A DNA stretch of 64,000 bases, taken from the NCBI GenBank assembly GCA_006538405.1, contig BJKQ01000006.1:124001-188000 (forward strand). The letters are read 5' to 3'. Below are positions 11,995-23,313 of this stretch, piece by piece (within the stretch, counting starts at the first letter, position 1; the number at the start of each line of letters is the position of its first letter). Both the position numbers and the translations under genes were made by a program. The stretch is from Hansfordia pulvinata (Eukaryota > Ascomycota > Sordariomycetes > Xylariales). The notes below the pieces were generated by a model. It saw only the letters and a program-made list of their open reading frames with translations. It was not told where the DNA came from and searched no databases.

Positions 11995-12647
11995 ATGAAG
12001 TTCACCGCCACCATCGCCCTCGCCTTGGCCGCGGGCGCCGCCTCCGCCGCCCCCGCCGAGCCCCGCCGCTTGTGCCCCGACCCGGCCTCGGGGGCCTTCT
12101 ACCTGTCCGCCGTCCCCTCCGCCGCCGGCGACGGAGCCCCCATGCCCCTCGGCGTGGCCACCGTCTCCCGCGGCGCAAAGTCCCTGGGCACCATGCAGGA
12201 CTGGACCGACCAGTTCACCTATAACCGGTTAGCCATCTCTCCCTCCCACATTTGTCCTTAAACCTAACCTACCTCCTAAACTAACCCCCACGCCTCCTAA
12301 CGTGCCCCCCCTCCCCTCCCAGAACATCCCACCGCTTCCAGCGCGCAGGCCCCGACACCGAAGGCCCCAACAACGCCATCCAGCCCCGGTACCCCGTCAC
12401 CTTCGGCCCGGACCCCATGGACCCGGACGCCGCCGACCCCGGCCAGGCCGCCCAGCTCGACCTCCACCTCGACCCGGACTCGTGCCAGACCTTCCTCGTC
12501 AAGGCGGGCACCACCGACGCCCTCCAGTGGTCCGCCTCCCCCTCCCAGGGCCAGGGCCTGCCCGGCATCGTCACCTACTACGGCCCCGCCGACCCCAGCT
12601 CCAACGTCCTCCTGCGCCTCGACGAAGCCAAGCCCCAGCAGGCCTGA
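11995..12647 (+). CDS. Small secreted protein, 185 aa, function unknown
   Basis: Exons 11995-12227 and 12323-12647. The intron has donor GTTAGC and acceptor CCCAG, and phase 2 is kept across the junction (CG|A). The ATG follows an A-run leader and gives a clear signal peptide (MKFTATIALALAAGAASAAPA). The mature part is about 165 aa with two cysteines (RRLCPD and DSCQTF) that could form one disulfide. It is rich in Asp, Pro and Ala. Codon third positions are almost all C or G, which supports a real gene. No catalytic motif or known domain is recognised; it is likely a wall-associated or extracellular protein. Confidence 0.8.
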
Positions 12648-13293
12648 GGTCGGGCGGGAAAAGAGAGAGATCGGGCGGTGACTGGCAAAGGAGGAGATTC
12701 AGAAGTGCTTCGGCAGAAAGGGGGATTGGAGAGCAACTTGAGATAATAGATGTGGGCAGGATGCCTCCTCGCAGGTCGAAACGGGGCGGCGGTCTAATGA
12801 ACTGCGCGCGCAATGCCCTCGCTGCGGTCCGACACGACAATGCGCGTCGCGTCATGTACATACTGTGAGTCCAGCGTCGCCATCTGATATTCAAGCTTTA
12901 GACGAACTATAGAGAGAGATTATGCTGCAGGACGCGTTCTGTGATCACCGACTCGCCGAAGGAAAAAAAGACGTCCCTACGTAGAATGAATAAATGCCCG
13001 TCCACTGATTCCTCCTATTGCACGCAATGTCGTGCTTTATGCCAAACAAACCGAGGCTATGAAAATGACAGAGATACAAAAAGGGAACCCCCACGCGTGC
13101 CCTCAGTAAGAGAAGAAGGAAAAGAACAAATGAGCCCCGTCGTCCCTATCCTCCATTTTATACTCCACTCTATCATGTAAGCCCGCTCCAACCCGAACCC
13201 CAATTTGCCTCGAACCACAAGGGAAGAAGCAAGTCCCCCTCCTTCTACCTCAGGATATCCAACTCTTGTGTTAGGGGATGATTAAAAAAACCT
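12648..13293. other. Spacer between convergent genes
   Basis: 3' flank of the small secreted protein gene (+) and of the kinase gene (-). No feature seen. Confidence 0.6.
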
Positions 13294-15185
13294 TCACAGC
13301 CGCCCAGCCAGAGGACCGCCGCCGCCGCCGCCATCTAGCCCGAACCAGGCGTGCTCAAGAGCCCGCGGTGCCGAGACGCGTTTCGCTGGGTCCAGCCGCA
13401 GCATCTGGGCAAGCAGGTCCGCCAAGACATGTGCTTCGTGGATGTCAACGGGGATGGAGAAAAGATGGCGGCGGCCTTCTTTGTCTTGAACAAGACCTGG
13501 AGCTGAACCTTGATTCCCTTCCCCAATATGACCTGCTTCAGCTTCGCCGCCGTCTCTCCCACCTCATCAGGACCTACCAGGCTGTGCACGCGCTGCAAGT
13601 GTCGCTCGGCCGCTGCCGCCGTGTCGCCTCCATCCTCAGCCCTCTCGTCGTCGCTGCTGCTGCAGCAACCTCCCGCACTTACACCGCTGCTGCCATCGTA
13701 GCTGTCGTTGTCATTGCCCCCGGCAAATAAAGCCCGGCCAGTACGAATCTCGAAAATAGTGCAACCCAGCGCCCAGACATCGCTCGCTGGGCCCCCCGCG
13801 TATTCACCTGCTGCCGTGCCCACTCGGGTGTTGGTTTTGTTGCCGCCGGCGATCTCCTGGTCCTCCTGCCTTCCCTGCTGCGTATGCAACGCGGCGGAAC
13901 GCTCCGGCGCACAGTACCTCAGCGGGGGGCAAACCACGTTGGAGTTGAGAGCGTCGTCTTGGACGTAGTCTTCGTCGTCTGCCTTCTTGTTGGCATGCTG
14001 TGAGGACGCGGCAAAATCGATGAGGGCGACTCCGGGACCAGCTGTGATAACTGCGGCGGCGATATCCTCCGGGGTGGCCGAGTGGCCCGCCAGTCGGACC
14101 GCAGGGGCAGAGGTCCAGTCGACGGGACGGACGAGGTATCGAGGCACATGCGGAGGGTGACTGGGATTCTCGCAGGGGGGCGACGAGGAGACAACAGTGA
14201 CCTCATCGACAACAGGCGAGCCCAGCGCTGCGTGTAGCTCACCCTCGGAGAGGCCGTCGAGCCCAGTGATGTGTGTCAGGATATTGGCAGGCCGGATGTC
14301 TTTTGGGGCAATGTTTCGCGTCAGCTTCTGTGATCAGGTGTACGTAGAGCTTGCGTATATATGACAATAATCGCCTTTGACCTCGGAGGGGGAAGAAGAG
14401 AGAAAAAGAACAGCTGCAGACTATGAGGGAAATGAGGGCTTCATAGGTCCATGCCAGCAAAGAAAGGAAATGAAGGGAAAAGAGAAAGAAATCGACTGAA
14501 GCGAAAAGTGCCCCAGAAGAGGGATGTACATACCGCCGTGACTGATGCCTCTTTTATGCAGCGCTGCGGTGGCCAGGGTTGCTTGGCGGCAAGCTGCGAC
14601 AAGGCCCTCGCGCCGCTGCTCTGGGGTGTCAGAACCAGTTGTCAGACTCAAGCGGACCATGTCGCGGACGCCAGGGCCGAGTAGCGGATAGACGAAAGCA
14701 GCGTGGGCGCCGTTAGGCCCGTGGATGCGGAGCCGGCGCAGGGGTGCGCAGAATAGTAGCGAAGTGCTGCTGGCGTTGTTTTCGGTCCCGGGCGAGGAAG
14801 AGAAGCGGGCGAGGGAGGGGTTCCCGTCAGCTAAGCGACCGGCGCGGAGCTCGGGGCAGTCCGGGCCGGAGCCGTCGGCGGTGACAATCTTGACAGCAAC
14901 GTAGACGCTGCGCTGCCGCAGCCGCTCGTGGGAGGAATCGCGGCACAACCAGACGTTGGCAAAGCTGCCACCGCGCAGCTTGTGGACGACGCGGTAGCGC
15001 GCATCGTGGGTGTCGTCGTCGTTGTCGCCCAGCTCGTCGCCCAGGTGGACGGGGTGGTGACCGCCCAGCTCGTAGTCGTCGAGACGCTCGAGGCCGCCTG
15101 GCGGGGTACTTCCGACGTTGTCATTGTTGTTGTCGAGGGCGACCAGCACGCCAGCGGCAGCGGCGCCGTCGCGCCCCGCAGACAT
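13294..15185 (-). CDS. SRPK-like protein kinase, frame broken by one base near the 3' end
   Basis: Exon 1 is 14534-15185 and exon 2 is 13294-14299. The 234-bp intron (donor GTATGT, acceptor AAAAG) splits the catalytic motif and rejoins it as HGDIRPANIL. Kinase subdomains in order: Gly loop RGGSFANVW, Lys in VAVKIV, HGD catalytic loop (HRD in most kinases), IDFA in place of DFG, RYCAPE, and SDVWALGCTIFEI. The final helices (DIHEAHVLADLLAQML, then LDPAKRVSA and LEHAWFG) lie in a different frame from the N-terminal part. No intron of the right phase fits between about 13490 and 13570. One added base, for example in the GGGG near 13527, restores about 552 aa. The domain order fits fungal SR-protein kinase relatives. 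Confidence 0.75.
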
Positions 15186-16862
15186 TTGGCGGGTGCGAGT
15201 TCGGATTCCAGCCTGGGGCTGCTGGCGAGAAAAGAAATAGCGGGTTGCGCGGAGGGGCACCGTTGGCGGGAGGGTTCCTACGGGTGGACAGCCCGGCAGG
15301 GCAGTGGGCAAGTGACGAGGCCCATCCAAGTCGCCCGCGGAACAGAAGGGGGGAGGGAGGCGCGAGTAGCAGTTGACAGCGATGAGAAGACGAGGAACGC
15401 AACACTCGGACGGGCGGGCAGACGGACGGACAAGCAAGGGCGCAGACGGACGGGACAGGACACGGCGTGGTGGAATGGGAGGTTCAATTTATGATAGCAA
15501 GAGACGACTATAAGCCGACGACGGCGATCAGGGGCCGAAAGGGAGAGGAGGGGCAGGCGGGGCTATTTCCGTTGTCCGGATCACAAAGAATGGACAGAAA
15601 CCGCCTGCCCCGTCCGTCCCACCTAATCACCCGGTGGTGCCTGCCTACGACGCGCGGGGAGGCAGATAGAGAAGGGAGGGGGGAGGGGAGAGCAGGAGAG
15701 AGCGACCGATGCCAACAGATACGGGCATCTGCTCGTAGCAAGCGACGCGGAACAGAAGAAGGAGCAAGGCAAAGACGGACCTAGGGTCGCGAGGACAAAC
15801 AAAGGAAGGCACGGATGGATGCGTTCGCCGCCGCGCAAATGTGATTACGCCAACTACATGGAGGCACCTACCTTGCCTGTACCTTACCTAGCTCCCCCAT
15901 TGCCGCGCGCTACGACCGGACGGCGGCGGTGGAACCTCGAAAGCCGGGCGGCTACAGCTATTCTTGAACCAGCTGGAGCACCTGGAATAAAATCCATGTG
16001 ACGGCCGGACGAGCGGGCGAGCGAGCGAGCGAACGAACGAACGAACGAACGCCAGTGCCCGTCACACACGCGCCAGTCTTTCTCGGCCTCGGGGCCCGCT
16101 TGCGGCGCCGCCCGGCGACAAAGAAGAGCTGTGGTGTTTCGTGGCCGTCGAGTGAAACCAAAGTCGTGGGTGAGGAGGGCTAACCTCTGGCCTGGCTTGC
16201 TTGTTGGCTTGACGCCGGCGGGATGTTGCTACCTTACTAGAACAATTTACGCAGGTATTTTTGTTCTCCACAAACAAGTCTGAGGGAGGTGTCTGCAGAA
16301 GGAGATATTAATATCCATATCGTTTATTCAAACCTGTGCCCCTCGTATATGCAAGTGAGCCGCTGCCAGTGTGTACCTACCTACCTGCATATGTAATTCA
16401 ATTGAACCTCTTAGTCTGTGGTCTGTGGAGGACACTGCAGGGGATACGGATGGCGGGACAGAATGTGGCGGTTTTATGTGTCCCAACGAGGTACCTGGTG
16501 CGTCCGCCCTTCCTTGAGCCATTCGGCGTGGATACGCAGCGAAGGGTAGTAGGTAGGTACCTGACATCACCTTTATAAGATATGTACCTACATGTACATA
16601 AGGTGCCTGGCGCCCAATGCCCGGCGGCCGTAGTCTGGCGAGTCTGTCCCACCACCACGACATTGCGAGTTTTGCGCACATTGGGCTCCCGCCCTTGGGC
16701 CTCACACGCGCCCACCTCCACCTGGCCATCCATCTTCAACAGCACGACTAACCCGCCCCTCCCTGACCCAGCCGCTAGGAGGGAGAATTGCCATGTCCAG
16801 CTAGCAGCACCGCCGGCCGTGACGAGAGGGGCGGGTGATTCTGCACAACCCGTCACATTACA
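15186..16862. other. Kinase promoter side, TACCTA motifs and tetramer repeat
   Basis: Contains TACCTA/TAGGTA motifs (15861-15890, 16370-16385, 16548-16605) and a GCGA/CGAA tetranucleotide repeat at 16012-16050. No gene recognised. Confidence 0.5.
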
Positions 16863-18008
16863 TCACCCCCTCAGCTCGCTGGGCCACCCCCGGATCGCCT
16901 CCCTCTCCTCCTCGGTCAGCGTGATGCCAAAGTGTCGCCGCAGCGCATCGACCCGCTGCTCCTCGCTCGCGCACTCCTCGACCACCCGCGTCTTGCCGCC
17001 CAGGTTCTCCTTGACCACGCCGTTGACCAGCATCCGCTTGCCGTAGATCTCCTGCGGCCCCGCCGCCTCCCCGCCCTCGTCGTCATCACCGTCGGCCTCG
17101 TCGTCGTCATCGTCGTCCTCGGCTGCTGCTGCCCGCCGACGCCGCCGACGCCGCAGGAACCGGATCACCAGCACGTTGACCGTCTGGTGCGACTTGGGGT
17201 TGTGCGCCGTGAACCAGTTGGACAGCTCAAAGTCGAGCTGCATGAACTCGAGCTCGGGGAAGCAGTAGAACGAGTTCCACTCGGCGTCCCGGCGGTTGCG
17301 GTACTGGTAGATCCACAGCTTGCTGCCCTCGACGCGGTGCGTCTGCGTCGGGACCCAGTCGCGCACCAGCCGGATCTCCTGCGTCCCCAGGTTGCGGTGC
17401 ACCCGCCCGTCCTCCAGCGGCAGCGGGAACGTCGCCCCGTCGCCCCCGAAGCTGACGTCGGCGTGCCAGCGCGACGGCGGGCCCTCGTCCTTACCGTCGT
17501 CCACGCCGCCGCCGCCGCCGCCGCTGCCGTGGAAGGTCACGATGCTGACCACGTGGATCCAACCGGGAAAGTCGCCCTTGGGCACCCCCTCCGTCCGCGG
17601 CCGCGTCCGCACGCCCGCCGTGTAGCTGTCGAAGCCCAGCGCCCGCAGCATGTGGTTGAACAGCAGCGCGTTCTCCATGCAGTACCCTCCCCGGCCCCGG
17701 CCGACGCCGCCGCTGCCGCCGCTGCCGTTGACCTCACCGCCGCCCGACCGCGGCTGCGTCACCACCTTGCGAAACACGCTCTGCGGGTCAATGTCCACCG
17801 TGTGCGCCGGGCCGTAGTGGATCGACAGGTTCTCGTACGGCACCGCGGCCAGCATGTGCACGTGCAGCTCCCGCAGCAGCGACGGCGACGGGCGCGCCCA
17901 GTGCAGCGCCGCCGGCAGCCCAATGTGCCGTAGGAACTGGTTCACCTGCTCGCGCGTGTACGGCGGCGGCGGCGGCGGCACTGACGACGATGATGTCGAT
18001 GTTGACAT
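16863..18008 (-). CDS. Arylamine N-acetyltransferase (NAT) family
   Basis: Single exon of 381 aa from the ATG at 18008; the frame stays open upstream but only by non-ATG codons. The NAT catalytic triad is in place: Cys110 in RGGYCMENA, His152 in GWIHVVSIV, and Asp184 in HADVSFGG. The N-terminal helix, VPYENLSIHYG and the C-terminal barrel (WNSFYCFPELEF, NWFTAHNPKS) match fungal NATs, which transfer acetyl or malonyl groups from CoA to arylamines; some fungal NATs detoxify benzoxazolinone-type plant compounds. Compared with the usual 280-340 aa, extra length comes from Gly-rich loops (about 88-108 and 161-170) and an Arg/Asp-rich insert near the C-terminus. Confidence 0.92.
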   Translation of the reverse strand: MSTSTSSSSVPPPPPPYTREQVNQFLRHIGLPAALHWARPSPSLLRELHVHMLAAVPYENLSIHYGPAHTVDIDPQSVFRKVVTQPRSGGGEVNGSGGSGGVGRGRGGYCMENALLFNHMLRALGFDSYTAGVRTRPRTEGVPKGDFPGWIHVVSIVTFHGSGGGGGGVDDGKDEGPPSRWHADVSFGGDGATFPLPLEDGRVHRNLGTQEIRLVRDWVPTQTHRVEGSKLWIYQYRNRRDAEWNSFYCFPELEFMQLDFELSNWFTAHNPKSHQTVNVLVIRFLRRRRRRRAAAAEDDDDDDEADGDDDEGGEAAGPQEIYGKRMLVNGVVKENLGGKTRVVEECASEEQRVDALRRHFGITLTEEEREAIRGWPSELRG

Positions 18009-19272
18009 GATCTTCGTAGTCAGAACCGGATGTAGACTGAGAACGCGAGCTGACAATGGAGAAGAGTGTCGGCTCTGGCCGGCCTACTCACTGGGGGTTG
18101 TTGGTTTTCTCGGATGGCGATAGATAGTGAGTAGAACCGACGAAACTCCCGACTTTACAGGGTCTTTGGGCCCTTTAATTAGGTAGTAGGTAGTCTTTTG
18201 GACGAGGTGGCAACTGAGAGGGGGGGAGGGGCACACTGGCATCCACCGACGCCGAGCGCCGACGCCGAGCTCTGGAGGGCGCCGTCATAGCAGTGACTCA
18301 AGGGCCCACGATCCGGCGCAACGTTTTCTCGACGCAGGCAGGGACGAGCGCGCCCGCGGTGGGCCCGGTTTACGGAGCGCCCGCCGCCTCCCTCGCTAAT
18401 CCGTGTGCTGGCTGAGGTGGCCAGGCGCCCACCCGCTTGTGGTTGGACTCACCAGTCGGTCGGGACCTGGCACAGCGATCCCGGCGCGATTCCGGCGGGG
18501 TTGCAGGGTCGTGTCGCGTCGTTGGCCCCGTCGCGGGGTCGGGGTCATCGCTGATGTTTGTGTCATGTCCACGATCTTGGCAGCGATTACGCTTTCCTTT
18601 CTCACTGATGACTGACACTGGATGGGAAAGCGAAAGCACTGTGGCTAGGTACTTTCTTTCCTTGTGATTCACAGCCAGCGACGGGCCACGGTCAGATTGA
18701 AATGGATCTGGGACTTCGACAGCCGTTGGCAGACCATCCCGTGAGGTTCCAGTGTATTATTTGGCACGCCGCTGGCCACAAGTCGCTGACACCATTGTAA
18801 GACCGACTTGCGCAACCAACTACTCACCAGTGGACTTTTCGTGTGTGTCCGTCCAAGTAACGAACGGCAACAAATCACGCTAAACCCCTCCCACGCGTTC
18901 CTGATTTCTGCGATTGACAGAGCCCAGAAATCGCAGCAACCCCCGCCAGAATCCGCCAGTCGCGGATTCTTTTAGCCGAGTGGGTTGATGACGGAGAAAC
19001 GCCCATCACGGCATTGCAATGGCTGCCCAGGCCCCCTATTCGGCGCACAAAGAAGACGCTGTGGCATTTTATACGACGACGACGACGAACAGCTCGGCTA
19101 GGCTGTGTGTCCTGGTGTCTTTCACCAAGTAATGCTTCTATGGCACGTGTGCATATTGTTTCGCATCTATCTATCTAGCTTCAACCTGTTTTACCCACCT
19201 GATGTCCTTGTCCCATTCTATCCCATATCCCACACACTACCCAAGTCCAACCTGCCCCTAATCTAGCAGAGC
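18009..19272. other. NAT promoter side, no gene seen
   Basis: Contains a TAGGTAGTAGGTAG cluster (about 18179-18194) and a short imperfect inverted repeat around 18903-18938 (TTTCTGCGATT / AAATCGCAG). Nothing else supportable. Confidence 0.5.
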
Positions 19273-19675
19273 TCAGTTCGACTTCTTCCCCTCTCTCTCT
19301 TTCTTCGCCTTCCTCTCGGCCGCCTGCCGAGCCTTCTCCGCCTTCCTCTCGTCCTGCTGTTTCTGGATCCAGCTTTTCTCGTTCTTACCATTTCCCCGGA
19401 CCGGTGTGTCCTCCTCCAAGGTGTAGTCAACAAGTGGGTTGGAGCGCGCCTTGACCTTCTTGACGAAGCCGGCCTCTGCTGCGCCGGCCTCGGCCTCGGG
19501 AGCACCGACGACCTTTGCGGGGCGGAGGGGGTCAGTATACAGGGGATTTGCACAGCGCGGGGGATGTCGCGGAGAAGCTTACTGCCGGGGCGCGCTGCTC
19601 GACTTGGGCAGACGAGGCGATGGCCGAGCCAGCGCTCAGGGCCACGGCCAGGACGGCGAAGAAGGAGGTCTTCAT
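19273..19675 (-). CDS. Small secreted protein with Lys/Glu-rich coiled tail, 110 aa
   Basis: Exon 1 is 19583-19675 and exon 2 is 19273-19512. The phase-0 intron has donor GTAAGC and acceptor GCAAAG. A signal peptide (MKTSFFAVLAVALSAGSAIA) is followed by AQVEQRAPAVVGAPEAEAG. The second half is highly charged: KKVKARSNPLVDYTLEED, then a continuous Lys/Glu/Arg/Gln helix rich enough for a coiled coil, ending KKSN. There are no cysteines. No domain is recognised; an effector-like or wall-binding role is only inference. Confidence 0.75.
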
Positions 19676-22062
19676 TTTGACAGAGGTGTGAGAGATTGAG
19701 CTGTTGGGTTCGGTATGAGGCAGGCTCGAATGGGGCTGACGGTGGAGGTGAGGATGATGATGATAATGAGGAGGATGGTAGTAGAGATGATGATATGTTC
19801 CTTCCTCCAAGCTGCTGGGCTGTGAGCTTTTATAATAAACCCAGGCACTGCAATGCTTCTTTCAGGTCACGCAGCCGGCGACACCAGATGGCCATGAAGA
19901 GACGGGATGCCACTTCGCTGTTGCTGTCCCGTTGCCTCGTCTGTCTCAATCGCCACGGTCCAGTTTAGTTTCCGTGCTTGCCTCGTGCGTTCGACAGGCC
20001 AGAAGTTCCGGCTGCGAAGGCTGACTGGCCTCAACTGGTAATGTTGCGCTCTCGGCATCTCGGTGGCGGCGGTCGCGGAACCCACGGGAGAAGGGGGAGA
20101 AAAACACCAACCAGGCGACATTTTCGGTCTACATGCCGCCGGAGACAGCGGAACGAGAGAAAGCGTGAGGTCTGGAAGCCTCAGCAGCCACCCCTCTTCT
20201 CCTCCTAATACATTGCCACAGCCCTACGACAGGCGCGCACGATTCTCCGCCCGCTTGACTAAGAAACAGACAGCTCAAATAAGGGAATTTCCCTATAAGT
20301 GGCTGTAGAGAGAGCCCCGTGCTCGTCGCCGGAGGGCCCACGCCGCCAGCGCGGCGAGAAACGGCAGGCTGGCGGTGGCAAGATGTCGCAAACGGGCATT
20401 CTCTCCTCGGACGGCGGGACGGGGCGCCGTGACATTCGACAGTGGCAGAAGACCCATCTCCGCGCTTGCCCTTGCTGAAGCAGCTCGCCCATCCAACTGC
20501 GCCAGAGTACTCGCATGCGTGATCTCACGTGAAATCCCGAGATACCGGGCCAGTGGCTCCAAGCCGGACTGAGCCTCTCTGTCCGCTGGGTACTAGGTAG
20601 CCATAAGCGGCCGCTTTCTCTAGATATCAGGGGAAACCCACAAGGCATAGAGGTTTCGTTCTAGACGAACTCGCGGACAATGATCGCGTTAGGTCAAGTT
20701 CCCGGATTCATCGAGAAGCTCTCGTCGATCTGCCGAGTTCGGCGTCGATGCTATTTGTGGAGTGAGCCACATGCCGTGACTACGAGTACGGGAATATCCT
20801 TGAAGCTTACCTGTACCTTACCTAACCTACTGCGTCTTCTTCGGTTTCAACGCTACCTACTGTGAAGTCCTATTACATCCACCACCGAAAGTCCACCCAG
20901 CATCTTCGGCCGGCCGATAAGCGCCGGTTGAAAGGCGTGCCTTTCATCCAAGCTACCAAGCAGCTTTACGTCGCCCACATCCAGAGCACAGGGCATTCCG
21001 TTAACCAAGCTGGTGTCACAAGCATTGACCGGTTGAGATACCAGCCAAAAAGCGAAAGACTCTGGGCCTATTGTTCGACTACTTTCAGCTCCGCCTTCTC
21101 TGCAATCTCCTTTCTCCCATGTTGTCAAGCAAGACGTTCCTCGGTAGCCGGTACACGGTCGCTTTTTGATTGCAATAGCGCATGAAGCAGAAGTCGGGTA
21201 GGGAGTCACACAGACGCCCGCCAAAGGCCTCGTCGAAGCTCCGAAAGTGCTCCGTGTTATACGCACGATGTGTGTCTGCGGCTCGGATGTGTAGTCGTAG
21301 CCAAATCGGGGAACCTGTGTGCAAGGGGTTGCGATGGACGACGACGGAATCAAGACATCCAGGCTGGACCCTGCGCTGCCATCCGATCGATGTACTTCCG
21401 ACGCACTCATCGTCTAGGTGTGTACCTTGAGTACGCATTCACTCGTCAATGGGGTACAAAGCGAAGGATGTACATGAGTCTACAGCCAGCAACCCGCAAG
21501 TACACCGAGCCCCGCCGCCTGACAATTTGACCATAGAAGCTTGCTCCGGCTACCATGGATGGGATACGAGTGTAGGTACTCGTAAGGTGGCGTGGGTGCG
21601 TGGGTGGCCCAGCCAGGGTTCAACGTTAGGTGCTCCAGACCTGGAGGGCTCCAGCTGTTGATCTGCGGGGCTTTCCAGGCTGTCAGGGTCTCCCCGAGCC
21701 GGGCCCACCTCGAGCGCGGTTTCTACGCCCGGCCGAATCCTCCAGCGCGTTCCAGCGCCTCCCTTATCCGTACCCCCAGGCTCCATGGATGGCTGCTGCA
21801 CAAGGTTGGAGCTCGGCTGGTGCTTGGTGCCGCGGGCGTCGGCGGGGCCTCCACACCTCCCAGACTCGGTGAGCAAAACATCCCACTTCCAACATCGCCA
21901 TCCCTCCTCTCCCTCCCATCTCTCCCCCCTCCGACACAGCCCATCGCCACGGCTGTTCCGTCCTCCTTGCCGCTTCGCTTCGCCTGACAGTCCGCTCACT
22001 AGACTGCCTCCCGAGCTGCAGCGCCTACCTGCTCTCCAGCCCTCTCCGGCCAATCGCCCCTC
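19676..22062. other. 2.4 kb divergent spacer
   Basis: Contains the TATA box of the charged secreted protein gene and TACCTA motifs (20585-20600, 20808-20860). A minus-strand open frame at 20853-21410 starts with ATG but shows no recognisable domain. I make no gene call. Confidence 0.5.
19827..19834 (-). promoter_or_regulatory. TATA box (TATAAAAG)
   Basis: Perfect TATAAAAG on the minus strand, 159 bp upstream of the ATG at 19675. Confidence 0.65.
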
Positions 22063-23313
22063 ATGGTAAGCTTCCAACCTACCCCGCTATTCCCGTGATG
22101 CTTTAATTCCCCCCGTGTGCTACACCGCACCACCAGCCTCCTTTCCACCCTGTCTGCCGCCCGTCTGCCGCCCGCCCTATCACTCACGCCCTGACCTTCT
22201 TGTCCCTTCCGCCCACAGGCCAGTCCCTCCAAGCAGCGCCTGGCGCTCGCCATCTGCGACTTCCTCACCACCTCGGCCGCCGACGGCACCCTCGCCGCCG
22301 ACGACAAGGACAGCATCGATGTCGCCGTCAACTGCATCGCCGAGTCCTTCAAGGTCGACCCCCAGGACAAGGACGCCCTCGCCGCGGCCACCGGCTCCCA
22401 GAACCTGCTGCAGATCTACAGCGTCTACGAGAAGATAAAGCCCAACGCGAAGCCCTCGGCCTCCCCCACCGTCCCCACCGCCACCCCCGGGGCGGCGGCG
22501 GCCGCCGCCTCCTCCGAAGACGACAAGAAGCAGGCCGAGGACCTCAAGGCCCAGGGCAACCGCGCCATGGCCGCCAAGGACCACTCCGCCGCCATCGACT
22601 TCTACACCCGCGCCCTCGCCCTCCACCCGGGCAACGCCATCTACCTGTCCAACCGCGCCGCCGCCCACTCGGCCACCAAGGACCACCAGTCCGCCGTCGC
22701 CGACGCCGAGGCTGCCGTCGCCATCGACCCCGCCTACACTAAGGCCTGGTCCCGCCTGGGCCTGGCCCGCTTCGTCCTCGGCGACGCCCGCGGCAGCATG
22801 GAGGCCTACAAGGCCGGCATCGACCATGAGGGCAGCGGCGGCAGTGAGGCCATGCGCAAGGGCTACGAGACGGCCAAGAAGCGCGTCGACGAGCTCGAGT
22901 CCGAGGCCGCCTCGGGCGCCGACCCCTCCGCCGCCTCCCGCAGCCCCCCGCCCTCCACCCCCGACCTCGGCGGCCTCGCCAGCATGCTCGGCGGCGGCGG
23001 TGGCGGTGGTGGTGGCGGTATGCCCGACCTGAGCTCCATCATGAGCAACCCCATGTTCGCCTCCATGGCCCAGAACCTCATGTCCAACCCCGACATGATG
23101 CAGAATCTCATGTCCAACCCCCGGTTGCGCCAGATGGCCGAGCAGTTTGGTGGCGGCGGTGCCGGTGGCGCTGGTGGCGGCGGCATGCCTGACCTCGGCA
23201 GCCTCATGAACGACCCCAACATTGCCGACATGGCCCGCAACATGATGGGTGGCGGCGCCGGCGGCGGTGCCGGTGGTGCCGGTGCCGGTCGCGGTGCTGG
23301 TGACGGCCAGTAA
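22063..23313 (+). CDS. sgt2: SGT2/SGTA small glutamine-rich TPR co-chaperone
   Basis: Exon 1 is the initiator codon alone (22063-22065), followed at once by donor GTAAGC. Exon 2 is 22219-23313 after CCCACAG, giving 365 aa. The N-terminal homodimerisation domain (ALAICDFL, VAVNCIAESFKV) binds the Get4-Get5 complex in the family. Three TPRs follow (about residues 105-205; KAQGNRAM, LSNRAAAHSA, AYTKAWSRLGLA). Then come Gly-rich segments and a methionine-rich C-terminal domain (NPMFASMAQNLMSNPDMM) that captures tail-anchored protein transmembrane segments. It acts in the cytosol in the GET pathway with Hsp70/Hsp90. Codon use is strongly C-ending, as in highly expressed genes. Confidence 0.93.

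Noticed and set aside
18009..18056. Longer NAT N-terminus starting at 18056
   Set aside because: The start there is a TTG; the ATG at 18008 is the first usable one.
20853..21438. Overlapping minus-strand frames of 117-185 codons
   Set aside because: One starts with ATG and some phrases look protein-like (SFDEAFGGRLCDSLPDFCF), but the two frames conflict and no family is recognised. Too weak to call.
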